Below are positions 9,960 to 21,506 of a stretch of DNA of 58,206 nt, one piece after another. Position 1 is the first letter of the stretch. Each line of letters begins with the position of its first letter. Under the pieces are notes generated by a model. That model saw only the letters and a program-made list of their open reading frames with translations, made no database searches and was not told where the DNA came from. The stretch is from an uncultured Bacteroidia bacterium (GTDB lineage Bacteria > Bacteroidota > Bacteroidia > Bacteroidales > UBA932): NCBI GenBank assembly GCA_902785825.1, contig CACZZZ010000016.1:1-58206 (forward strand), given 5' to 3'. The translations under genes were made by a program, and so were the position numbers.

Positions 9960-11528
9960 TTAATGGAAAAGCATCGAGGCCGGGATATTTTCGTAGGAGA
10001 TCCCGCAACCATCTATGCCGAGCTCAAGGAACTGCCCTTCGCAATCATCGAAATACAGGACCTGAATGCGATGGAAGCCGGCGTCCATGGCGAGCGAAGC
10101 CTCAACGACATTCACACTATGACTCCCGTCATTGTCAATAACCAATTTGTCGTCGATGAACACTTTCGCCCCATCGTCGGAAGCGATCGAGAAAACATAA
10201 CGTCCGGAAACGGGGATCTTGATAAACCCGTGGAAATCGTAGCCGAAATGGTCGTCCGCCTTGGCCCCTTCGATAGTCAACTCATTCACGATCCCGCTAT
10301 CCTCGTAACCCGATGTCAGAAGCTCGTCCACACTGACGAAAGGTCCCTCATAGTACCTGTACTTAAGGCCGGCGCCATTAGGCTTTACGCCTAACTCATG
10401 GAAATAACCCATGTCCTTGACCGCCATATTATCATCCAAAGGCTCACCTTTGAATTCAGGATCGACCGGAGGCTGCTTCTCCCCGTTGTCTGGAGTGAAA
10501 TCTATCCCGAGGATGTCAGCGACGGTGGCGGCGAACTGGCGGGTGTAGAAAGGACCGTTCCCGGAAGTCTCTCCAAGGTGTTGTATTCCCTTGCCGAAAG
10601 CCATCATCCAAGTGTGCTCCGAGCCTCTGGTGCCCGTGCCATGGTCTTTGAAAGCACTCTTGTTGCCACGGCCATGATCGGTTGTCATCAGGTACGTGGT
10701 CTTTCCCTTGTAGAAAGGATCACTCTCGCAATATTCAACAATCTGGCGAATCATCTCGTCCGTGCCGTGAGCGGCCTCAAGATAGAAATCGTACTTGCCG
10801 GCGTGCGCCCACTCATCGGTGTCTCCGAAAGCGACCCAGATCACCTTCGGATGATCTTTCTTCATCGTTTCGAGCGCATAAGCGTAAGTGAAAGCGTCGA
10901 AACGCTCCCCGCCCCAATAACGTGGCATCACCTCCTGCATCTTGTTAAGCATCTTCAACTCATGGCTCTTATGGGTGGCGAGGTCAGGCTCGTATGCCAC
11001 GCTTCCAGGGAAGCCTCCCCTCTCGTTGTTGACAGCATATCGGATCGAGTCCCAAGAGCCATAGACCATCACACTGCCTTTATAACGGGGATCCTGGGCT
11101 ACCGCCTCCAGCACGCTTTGGTTGGGATTAGGGATGGCGGCATTGCTGTTGACCCTTTCATCATCAGCCCAGCCGCAGAACATCTCGCTGTACCCGGGAT
11201 AAGAGAAAGCCAGCCCGTTCGAAACCTGGAACTGACTGCCTTTCAGGCGGTTCCCTAGCATATATCCATTAGACTCGATATAGCTCCAAGTGAAAGGCAT
11301 CAAAACGGAGCGCCGCTCCTCAGGAGTAGATCTCCAGTATTTGGCTTTCAATTGGTCGGGATTGTCAACATACCTTGAGTTGCCCACGAGACTTGAGTCC
11401 GCACCAGTGTAAAGTTCCTGCCACCTCAAGCCATCATAAGTGAATATCACAAGCCTTGGATCATTGTCTCCGCAGGAAGAGAGGATGCCGGCAAGAGCCA
11501 GCAGAAGAGGGAAAAACTTTGATTTCAT
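9960..11528 (-). CDS. Alkaline-phosphatase-fold hydrolase lipoprotein with PA14-like C-terminus (copy 1)
   Basis: This 522-residue protein is a tandem paralogue of the next gene downstream, with colinear motifs: lipobox at LSSCG (Cys19), Asp32 in TYDGLRW, FSYPGYSE, FGDTDEWAHAG, TTDHGRGN and HTWMM. The C-terminal PA14-like module contains DHFGYDFHGF, SDDGAKVFID and GFHRIQVLYFDDCEG. Family knowledge points to a metal-dependent phosphoesterase exposed in the periplasm or on the cell surface. Gaps of 6 bases to the regulator upstream and 18 bases to the second copy indicate one operon. Differences between copies lie mostly in loops, suggesting related but not identical substrates. Confidence 0.75.
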   Translation of the reverse strand: MKSKFFPLLLALAGILSSCGDNDPRLVIFTYDGLRWQELYTGADSSLVGNSRYVDNPDQLKAKYWRSTPEERRSVLMPFTWSYIESNGYMLGNRLKGSQFQVSNGLAFSYPGYSEMFCGWADDERVNSNAAIPNPNQSVLEAVAQDPRYKGSVMVYGSWDSIRYAVNNERGGFPGSVAYEPDLATHKSHELKMLNKMQEVMPRYWGGERFDAFTYAYALETMKKDHPKVIWVAFGDTDEWAHAGKYDFYLEAAHGTDEMIRQIVEYCESDPFYKGKTTYLMTTDHGRGNKSAFKDHGTGTRGSEHTWMMAFGKGIQHLGETSGNGPFYTRQFAATVADILGIDFTPDNGEKQPPVDPEFKGEPLDDNMAVKDMGYFHELGVKPNGAGLKYRYYEGPFVSVDELLTSGYEDSGIVNELTIEGAKADDHFGYDFHGFIKIPVSGRYVFSIASDDGAKVFIDDKLVIDNDGSHSVNVVEASLAMDAGFHRIQVLYFDDCEGQFLELGIDGCGISYENIPASMLFH

Positions 11529-11534
11529 TTATTT

Positions 11535-12710
11535 TTAATCAAATTCCAATGTGTCGTAAAACTCGCCGGGAGTCATGTCAGTCAGTTTTTTGAAACTCCT
11601 GGCTATTATCTTGTAATCCATCCCGAGAATATCAGCGGCGTTCAGCGGGGAATACCCGTTGATCATCAGGTCCTTCATCTTCTCGACCCTGACCTTGATA
11701 ATATACTGATAGATCGAGGTGCCCATCTCACGGCGGAAAGTGCTCTCAAGGAGCCTTCGCGACATCGGGACCAAAGCCACCACGTCATCCACCGAGATAC
11801 GGTCGTTAATGTTGTTGTTAATAAAATATAAAATCCTGGAGATGTATGGGTTAGGATGCAAAACCGCATCGGTGGAACGGCGGGTTGTCACATGGGTGGG
11901 CTTGACGATTATGTCACGCTTCTTTCCGACCCTTTCCTCGACAGGAAGGGCTAGAAGCTCATCAATGAAACTCGCCGTGTTGTACCCGGCCTCCTCGACA
12001 TCCTGGTTCAGAGATGAGAGCTGGGGAGAACAAAGCTGGCACAGAGACTCGTCGTTGTCGATGCCGAGCACCATGATGTCCTCGGGGATACGCATGTCAT
12101 CACCTCCCGTCATCTTCGCCGCCTCGATTATGTAATACGCCCTGTTGTCGTCGCAAGCGAAGATGGAGACCGGTTTGGGAAGTTCCCGGAGCCATTTTCC
12201 AAGTCCCTCGAGGTCGTACCACCACGTCTCGCTTATGTCATATTTCTCCTGGATAGAAATGGTGGCGTCCGGAACCCTGGCCTGGATTTCCGCTACAAAA
12301 CTGTCCCGCCGGTCATCCGACCACACCATTCCCTTCAAGCCGAAGAATCCGAAATTATGGACCCTTTTCTTGATCAGGTAATCCGCGGCGATTCTGCCGG
12401 AAGCCGCATAGTCACCGCTTATGTTGCTGATGGAAGGGAACTTCTGGTGATAGTCCTGGGCGATAGCTATGATCCCGTGCTTGCTGAAAGCGTCCACATC
12501 ATCAGTGGGCAGGAACTGCCCGATGATAGCGTCCGCCTTCCAATCGACAGCGAACTTCACCACCTCATCCATACGGCCATTGTCCCTCAAGGAGAGGGGC
12601 ATCTTACATACTACCCACGGCTCGTGCTCGTGGGAGAAACGCATAATCCCTTTCAGAAGCTTGTTAGCATATGATTCCGAGAAATCGGTCATCAAGAGAA
12701 GGCGTGCCAT
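11535..12710 (-). CDS. XylR-like sugar-sensing AraC family transcriptional regulator
   Basis: This 391-residue cytoplasmic protein has an N-terminal periplasmic-binding-protein/LacI-type sensor (about residues 1-275), including GQFLPTDDVDAF, a DYAASGRIAADYLI segment and ACDDNRAYYIIEAA. A C-terminal AraC helix-turn-helix pair follows (about 285-391; VALVPMSRRLLESTFRREMG, then DILGMDYKIIARSFKKLTDMTPGEF). This is the domain order of XylR-type xylose activators. It starts an operon with two phosphoesterase-like genes and lies just after the glycoside hydrolase block, so it may control one or both. The ligand could be xylose or another monosaccharide; binding-site residues cannot be judged by eye. 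Confidence 0.88.
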   Translation of the reverse strand: MARLLLMTDFSESYANKLLKGIMRFSHEHEPWVVCKMPLSLRDNGRMDEVVKFAVDWKADAIIGQFLPTDDVDAFSKHGIIAIAQDYHQKFPSISNISGDYAASGRIAADYLIKKRVHNFGFFGLKGMVWSDDRRDSFVAEIQARVPDATISIQEKYDISETWWYDLEGLGKWLRELPKPVSIFACDDNRAYYIIEAAKMTGGDDMRIPEDIMVLGIDNDESLCQLCSPQLSSLNQDVEEAGYNTASFIDELLALPVEERVGKKRDIIVKPTHVTTRRSTDAVLHPNPYISRILYFINNNINDRISVDDVVALVPMSRRLLESTFRREMGTSIYQYIIKVRVEKMKDLMINGYSPLNAADILGMDYKIIARSFKKLTDMTPGEFYDTLEFD

Positions 12711-12754
12711 GACAATATTGGATTAATTATACTTATAAAACGGTTTAGCTATCA

Positions 12755-12786
12755 CAAATATAACAATTCAACTTTTTTAAAACAAA
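12755..12786 (-). promoter_or_regulatory. Consensus promoter for the XylR-like regulator operon
   Basis: On the minus strand TTTG (12786-12783), 20 bases, then TATATTTG (12762-12755) match the Bacteroidota -33/-7 pattern closely. The predicted start near 12748 leaves a leader of about 38 bases. The -33 box begins only 10 bases after the stop codon of the GH2 gene and no terminator hairpin was seen between them, so read-through from the large enzyme operon is possible. Confidence 0.75.
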
Positions 12787-12796
12787 TAACTTCCGC

Positions 12797-16429
<3,633 letters not shown>

Positions 16430-16435
16430 TTATTT

Positions 16436-16461
16436 AGATTATTCGCTTCGCTCAGAATGAC
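16436..16461 (-). repeat. Dispersed CATTCTGAGCGAAGCGAA repeat between operon genes
   Basis: A 26-base element, minus-strand core CATTCTGAGCGAAGCGAA, lies in the 39-base gap between the DUF4838 gene and the GH2 gene. It begins one base after the upstream stop codon. It matches the copy at 18690-18715 at 23 of 26 positions. Similar GTCATTCTGA...GAAG sequences are known as dispersed repeats in many bacterial genomes. Confidence 0.8.
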
Positions 16462-16462
16462 A

Positions 16463-18700
16463 TTAGGGGATGAAAAGCCTGTTGGCCGGGAGAGGACCGT
16501 TGAAACCTTCCGGAGCGGCGAGATAGATGTCCAGCATCTGACCTTCACAATCTTCGAAATATCTGAGTTTCAGGCGGTGAAATCCTTTTTGCAGATTGAC
16601 GAAGGCTATCCCGGTCTTTGGGGAATGGGAACCATCCAAATTGATGACCTCCGTCCCGTCGAGATAAAGCACCGCACCGTCATCACTGACTATCTTAAAC
16701 TGGTGGATTCCATCCACCTCAGCCTTAAACCAGCAGTCGAAGACATATCCGAAATGGTCCAACTCAGGCTCAGTGTCGATCTTGATAAATGGCAAAATGC
16801 CTTCATGAACAGGATCTTCCCTCCAGACCATCTGCGAGGTGGTCATGAAAGAGCCCTCGTATTTCTGGAACGATACCCCATGGACTGTCGGATTGACATC
16901 AGCAGCAGACAACTGGGGAGCCTCTTTGAAACTTTCAGCCAGTTTGGCATAATTATCCAAAAGGTGCTTCGCCTCCATGATTCCTCCAGACCATTCTCCT
17001 TCAGCCATGCGGTTGATTCCTTCCCTTTCCACCACCCGGCGGACAAGGGCATCAGCGCCTTCCTGGAACCCAACGACTGGATTCTTATGCATTTGCAGGA
17101 AACAGAGCGGCATCTCGGCCGTCTCGACCCTGTCATGGAGAACCTTATCGGAAGCCACCGCTTCTTTCGCCGCGGCGAAAATCTTCCTGCCCTCGGAAAT
17201 GAGCTCATCAGTGTACATCGGATCAGAAGCGTCGATATAGCAGTCAGAGTGGATACCCGGCCTGCGAAGGATGCTGTCCGAGAGGGCGATATATTCCCTG
17301 ACATATTTGCCGGCGGCCCCATAGTAACCGTCGGTGAAATCCTCGATCAAAGCGTCAACGTCAGCGTCCGGATTCCACATCAGCTTTGAGAGCAGCCAGG
17401 CTCGAAGCTCCCTCAATTCACATGAGACTGTCTGGTAATCACCTTCTTCCAATATTCCGATAGCGTTGTTGTCACGGAAGTCCTTGATGTGGGTCGCCAT
17501 GGTCTTCCAATTGGCGACCGGGAGGCAGTACTGAGCGAAGTCTGTCACATAGTCCCAGATGTAAAGATTAGGAGCGATAGCGGACCAGTCCTTGAGATCC
17601 TTCATGAAGGCGACATTCTGCTCGCAGTCGTCATAGTCATGGAACATGCAGCACTCGATGCTACAGAGGCGGATCACCACATTGTCCCTCGGGACTATGT
17701 CCTTAGGAGCGTGGCGGGTGTACTGGTAAGCGAAGGTTCCGATGAACTTGTCCGGGAACTCATCCTTGACCGCATCAGCGACCTGATTCACGAACCACAC
17801 CATGAGGCCGGACTGGCCGCCATATTTCTCGGCAAGAGTCTCGCACTCTTCGCATTGGCAATATAGGCGGTTGTCCCCTTGCTCCATCGAATAGATAAGG
17901 AAATCGGGGTTCTGCCGCATGACGTTCCTGATCTTCTCCGTGCAGATCCTCAGCACATCGGGATTCGAGAGACATAGCTGGGAGTAACCGGAAAGGCGCT
18001 CACCGTCCCTGAAACTGAAATACTCAGGATGCTCGGCATAATACTCCTCGGGAGTCATGAGATAGCCCATGGCGTGGACTCCCCAATAACCCTCAGCGGT
18101 GCCAGGAAGCGTCTCGCCAGGTTTTTCCCCGGGCAGGTTGACGAAATTATTCCTCATCCTTCCGGAGAAAGCCGGGTTCTCACGGACATCCAGGTAGCAG
18201 TTGTCCCGGATAATTATTCCAGGCTCCTCATGGCGGTCCAATTGTGAGAACTCCCAAGAGTCCTTGTGTGGGGCCACGCTCACCTTGCTGGAAAACCACC
18301 GGCAGCCGAGCTCCTCCTCCAGGAAGGAATACACGGCGTAAAGTGTGCCGCGGTTGGCTCCTCCCCAGAAGAGAATGTCTCCACCCTTACTGGTAAGAGT
18401 GAAAGAGTCATCCCGATCCACAGGCTTGACCGAGCCTGGTACCATGGTCTCTGTGAGGGTGTTATAACCGACAATCAGCCGTTTACCCTTCTTTCCCCCG
18501 TCAAGACCCGCCACAGGCAGCTCCACTCCGGAGACTTCTTTTATCCAATTCCTCAACTCGGAGGCCGCGTACTTCTCCGAAGGAGTAGCGTCCTCAGACA
18601 CGACAATTGTGTAGTCGGACTGGCCGTCCTTGAACAACTTATGACTACCGCATGAGACCGCGAGCAAGATCGCGATGGCTAATATTGATAGATTCTTCAC
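16463..18700 (-). CDS. DUF4838 glycosidase-like lipoprotein with C-terminal PA14-like domain
   Basis: This 745-residue lipoprotein has a lipobox at LAVSCG (Cys17). The N-terminal part (about 25-150) resembles the small alpha/beta domain in front of GH20 and GH67 enzymes (SEKYAASELRNWIKEVSG, GANRGTLYAVYSFLEEELGCRWF). A DUF4838 barrel-like region follows (about 160-500), with GVHAMGYLMTPEEYYAEHPEYF, SMEQGDN and CQCEEC. Residues about 625-745 are PA14-like (DHFGYVFDCW, SDDGAVLYLD, GFHRLKLRYFEDCEGQ). The reaction is not established for this family. The start codon is GTG at 18700, lying inside a dispersed repeat; the encoded signal peptide starts exactly there, so the call is credible. Gaps of 43 and 39 bases to its neighbours both contain repeat copies. 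Confidence 0.8.
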   Translation of the reverse strand: MKNLSILAIAILLAVSCGSHKLFKDGQSDYTIVVSEDATPSEKYAASELRNWIKEVSGVELPVAGLDGGKKGKRLIVGYNTLTETMVPGSVKPVDRDDSFTLTSKGGDILFWGGANRGTLYAVYSFLEEELGCRWFSSKVSVAPHKDSWEFSQLDRHEEPGIIIRDNCYLDVRENPAFSGRMRNNFVNLPGEKPGETLPGTAEGYWGVHAMGYLMTPEEYYAEHPEYFSFRDGERLSGYSQLCLSNPDVLRICTEKIRNVMRQNPDFLIYSMEQGDNRLYCQCEECETLAEKYGGQSGLMVWFVNQVADAVKDEFPDKFIGTFAYQYTRHAPKDIVPRDNVVIRLCSIECCMFHDYDDCEQNVAFMKDLKDWSAIAPNLYIWDYVTDFAQYCLPVANWKTMATHIKDFRDNNAIGILEEGDYQTVSCELRELRAWLLSKLMWNPDADVDALIEDFTDGYYGAAGKYVREYIALSDSILRRPGIHSDCYIDASDPMYTDELISEGRKIFAAAKEAVASDKVLHDRVETAEMPLCFLQMHKNPVVGFQEGADALVRRVVEREGINRMAEGEWSGGIMEAKHLLDNYAKLAESFKEAPQLSAADVNPTVHGVSFQKYEGSFMTTSQMVWREDPVHEGILPFIKIDTEPELDHFGYVFDCWFKAEVDGIHQFKIVSDDGAVLYLDGTEVINLDGSHSPKTGIAFVNLQKGFHRLKLRYFEDCEGQMLDIYLAAPEGFNGPLPANRLFIP

Positions 18701-18715
18701 TTCGTTCAGAATGAC
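18690..18715 (-). repeat. Dispersed CATTCTGAACGAAGTGAA repeat that supplies a start codon
   Basis: Minus-strand core CATTCTGAACGAAGTGAA, 23 of 26 bases identical to the copy at 16436-16461. The GTG within GAAGTGAAG is the only plausible start for the DUF4838 lipoprotein, so the repeat encodes its first residues. A further partial copy, TCAGAATGAC, is visible at 18724-18733. Confidence 0.78.
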
Positions 18716-18743
18716 AGTTAATAGTCAGAATGACTGTTTGTTA

Positions 18744-21491
18744 CTATTTGGTTTTGATGATAACGGTGGGATCGAGAGGATAGCGGCCGAAGTCCTTACC
18801 GTAAATGGCGAGACCGCCGTCGAGGTCTTCAGCGGGAACGCTGAAGCGGAGCTTGACCTGCCTTGTCTTCAGGATCTCCCCGACAGGAAGGCCATTAAGA
18901 GGCACATCGATCTTGACAAGCTCGCCGTAGGAGCCGCCTTCACGCATCTCGCGTTCGGCTGGCTGAGCTCCCCATGACAGGATGCCGCGATGATCCGCCG
19001 GATCGTCTTTCAGGTCCACCTTTCCGATAATCTTGCCGTTCACGGAGACCTCCAGCTTCGAAGGCCAGAGAGTCGTGTCTGTCATGGCGTAGGAATTGAG
19101 CGACTTGCAGTGGTCAAAGGTACCCTTGCCAAGCATGTAATCGCCGTCAATCTCGTCACCCTCTTTGTCCTTTCCGAATTTTTCCTTGGCGGAAGCCTCG
19201 AAAAGAAGTTCAGCTGAAGTGACTTTCTCAAGATCGATATCCTTGGGAATGCTGAGTGTATATTCGAAATATCCATTGCCGAAACCGTTCTCCTTGAGAC
19301 CTCCGTAGATCGAGGATGTACCCTTCGACCATTCAGAAGCGGTGTAAGAGGCAGGTGCGAAGGTCAGGATCCTGGTATTGTCCGTAGCCGGAGTCTTTCC
19401 GTTTTTCACACGGAAGGTCGTGAAGTTACGATGGAGAACCTCGCCTTTATCATTCTTCAAGACCATCCTGAGCCAGTACAGGCCATTCTCCTCTGGAACA
19501 GAGACTTTCTGGCTCGCCACCGGCTTGCTGAGCCAAGGCTCAAAGACAACGGGAATTGAAGTCTTCTCATATTCCTTAAACTCGCCAAGGCTGTTATACC
19601 CAACAAGTTCCGTCTCCAAAGACAGCTTTCCCGGATCCTTTTCAGTCATGAATGAGCCGTAGAAAGACAGAGGAACTTGCTCGCCGGGTTTGTTAACAGT
19701 CCAGAGATATTTCATAGGGGAAATATAGTACAGGCTCTGGAAGTCAGAGACGGTCATCCCGGGGACGAGGTCGCCCAGGCCGTCGATCTTCGGGGAGCGG
19801 TCGTACTGGACATATCCGTTCCACTCATTGATGACATCGTGATGCTCAGTGTAGAGCCATCCGGCGCACTTGGGATAACGGCGGAAGAGATCGATCATGA
19901 TATGGTAGTCCCAAGTGAAATCGACATCACCGGCGCTGCCGTGATATCCCCAAACGTCGCCGCACTCGCTATTGATCATCGGCACATCCGTCTGGACATT
20001 GTCACCAATGTAGTTGAAATGGCTTCCCGGATAGGTGTTGTCGCAATAGTACTTGATCTCCCTTTCCCAATCCCAACCGGGCTTATAGGAATGCCAGGAG
20101 TTGATGTCGCTCTCGACATGGTCCTGGTTGCAGGCGCTCTGGTCCTCGACAAGACGGGTCGGATCCAGGCTCTTGGTCAGACGGTACATCGACCGGACCC
20201 ATTCCTGGGCGTCTTTGGTGTACACATGGTCCTTGTCGAAAAGTCCCCAAGTCTCGTTGAAATTCACGTATGCGAATATTGACGGATGGTTATAATCCCT
20301 CTCGACCTGTCCCCTGAGACAGTGCTCCCAATCCTGACGGGCTTCCGGGACAGGCTCGCCCCAGAAGTTAGGGGTGTCAGCCATGATCAGCAAACCGAGT
20401 TTGTCCGCCCAGTAAAGCTTGCGGGGGATCTCCACTTTGATGTGGATCCTGTTGCCGTTCAGACCGAGCTTCTTTGAGAGCAGGATCTCATTCTTCATGA
20501 ACTCGTCGCTGGGGAAGGTATAGAATCCTTCCGGATGGTAGCTCTGATCCAAGCAAAGCTGCAAATAAATAGGCTTGTTGTTGAGAGCCACGTACTTATA
20601 GTCTGCTCCGGGGAATTTAACAGTCCCGATCTTCCTCTGGCCGAAGTAGCTGTCCACGGAATCATCCTTGATCGAAGCCTTGACCTCATAAAGGAAGGGA
20701 TCGTCCAAGTCCCAAAGATGCTGGTCCTTGATCGGAATCACGAAACTCGCCTTGTCCTTGCCGCTGATGTCAGAAGTGAAAGTCTCCTGGCCACCGGTCT
20801 TGAACTCGAGTTTGAAAGTCTCACCCTGGGCGGCTGGAGCCGCGAGGGCGACATCCACCTTGACAGAGGAGTTGTCGATGTCCGGGCTGAAATGAAGGGA
20901 ACTGATGTAGTTCTCTCCCCTGGCCTCAAGATAAACTGTCTGCCAGATGCCCCGGGCGTTGCCGTACCCCTGCTTGCCATAAAGGTGGGAATCATTGGAG
21001 GTGTCATCCGCCTTGATGATCAAGGTCTGGTTCTTCCCGAAAGTCACGTCCTTAAGCTCGCACTCAAAAGGTGTGTAGCCACCCTGATGGCGTCCGACCT
21101 CCTTGCCGTCCAGCCACACCTGGGTGTCCCAGTCGGACGCGCCGACCACGAGATAGACCCTCTTGCCCTTCCATGAGGACGGGACCTTGATCTCACGGGC
21201 ATACCAACCGATGTCTCCCTTGTCCTCAACCTCGGAAAGCTTTGAGCCCCAAGGGAAAGGAACCAGAATCTTTTGCGTCATGGCCGCCAAGTCACCGTCA
21301 GAAAGGACTTTGCCGGCAGCCGCCGCGTCAAAGGTGAAGGCCCAATGGCCATTGAGGTTGATCCACTCGGCTCTCTCAAAGTCCGGCCTCGGATGTTCAG
21401 GAAGCGGAATAGACTCTGATGTCTGATTAGAGGCGCAGGCACCCAAAAGCAATATGCCCGCAAAGAGCAGCGCATTGACAATCTTTCTCAT
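18744..21491 (-). CDS. GH2 family glycoside hydrolase lipoprotein
   Basis: This 915-residue lipoprotein has a lipobox at LLGACAS (Cys19). The GH2 order is visible: sugar-binding jelly roll (about 40-190, GYTPFE and GNARGIWQTVYLE), Ig-like domain (about 195-295), and catalytic barrel (about 300-600) with acid/base Glu413 in NFNETWG and nucleophile Glu509 in INSECGDVWG. A further beta-rich C-terminal domain runs to the end. GH2 covers beta-galactosidase, beta-glucuronidase, beta-mannosidase and some arabinosidase activities; the unusual nucleophile context keeps the substrate open. It sits 15 bases after the GH78-like gene in the operon. Confidence 0.88.
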   Translation of the reverse strand: MRKIVNALLFAGILLLGACASNQTSESIPLPEHPRPDFERAEWINLNGHWAFTFDAAAAGKVLSDGDLAAMTQKILVPFPWGSKLSEVEDKGDIGWYAREIKVPSSWKGKRVYLVVGASDWDTQVWLDGKEVGRHQGGYTPFECELKDVTFGKNQTLIIKADDTSNDSHLYGKQGYGNARGIWQTVYLEARGENYISSLHFSPDIDNSSVKVDVALAAPAAQGETFKLEFKTGGQETFTSDISGKDKASFVIPIKDQHLWDLDDPFLYEVKASIKDDSVDSYFGQRKIGTVKFPGADYKYVALNNKPIYLQLCLDQSYHPEGFYTFPSDEFMKNEILLSKKLGLNGNRIHIKVEIPRKLYWADKLGLLIMADTPNFWGEPVPEARQDWEHCLRGQVERDYNHPSIFAYVNFNETWGLFDKDHVYTKDAQEWVRSMYRLTKSLDPTRLVEDQSACNQDHVESDINSWHSYKPGWDWEREIKYYCDNTYPGSHFNYIGDNVQTDVPMINSECGDVWGYHGSAGDVDFTWDYHIMIDLFRRYPKCAGWLYTEHHDVINEWNGYVQYDRSPKIDGLGDLVPGMTVSDFQSLYYISPMKYLWTVNKPGEQVPLSFYGSFMTEKDPGKLSLETELVGYNSLGEFKEYEKTSIPVVFEPWLSKPVASQKVSVPEENGLYWLRMVLKNDKGEVLHRNFTTFRVKNGKTPATDNTRILTFAPASYTASEWSKGTSSIYGGLKENGFGNGYFEYTLSIPKDIDLEKVTSAELLFEASAKEKFGKDKEGDEIDGDYMLGKGTFDHCKSLNSYAMTDTTLWPSKLEVSVNGKIIGKVDLKDDPADHRGILSWGAQPAEREMREGGSYGELVKIDVPLNGLPVGEILKTRQVKLRFSVPAEDLDGGLAIYGKDFGRYPLDPTVIIKTK

Positions 21492-21506
21492 ATCCTTGAA
21501 TATTAA

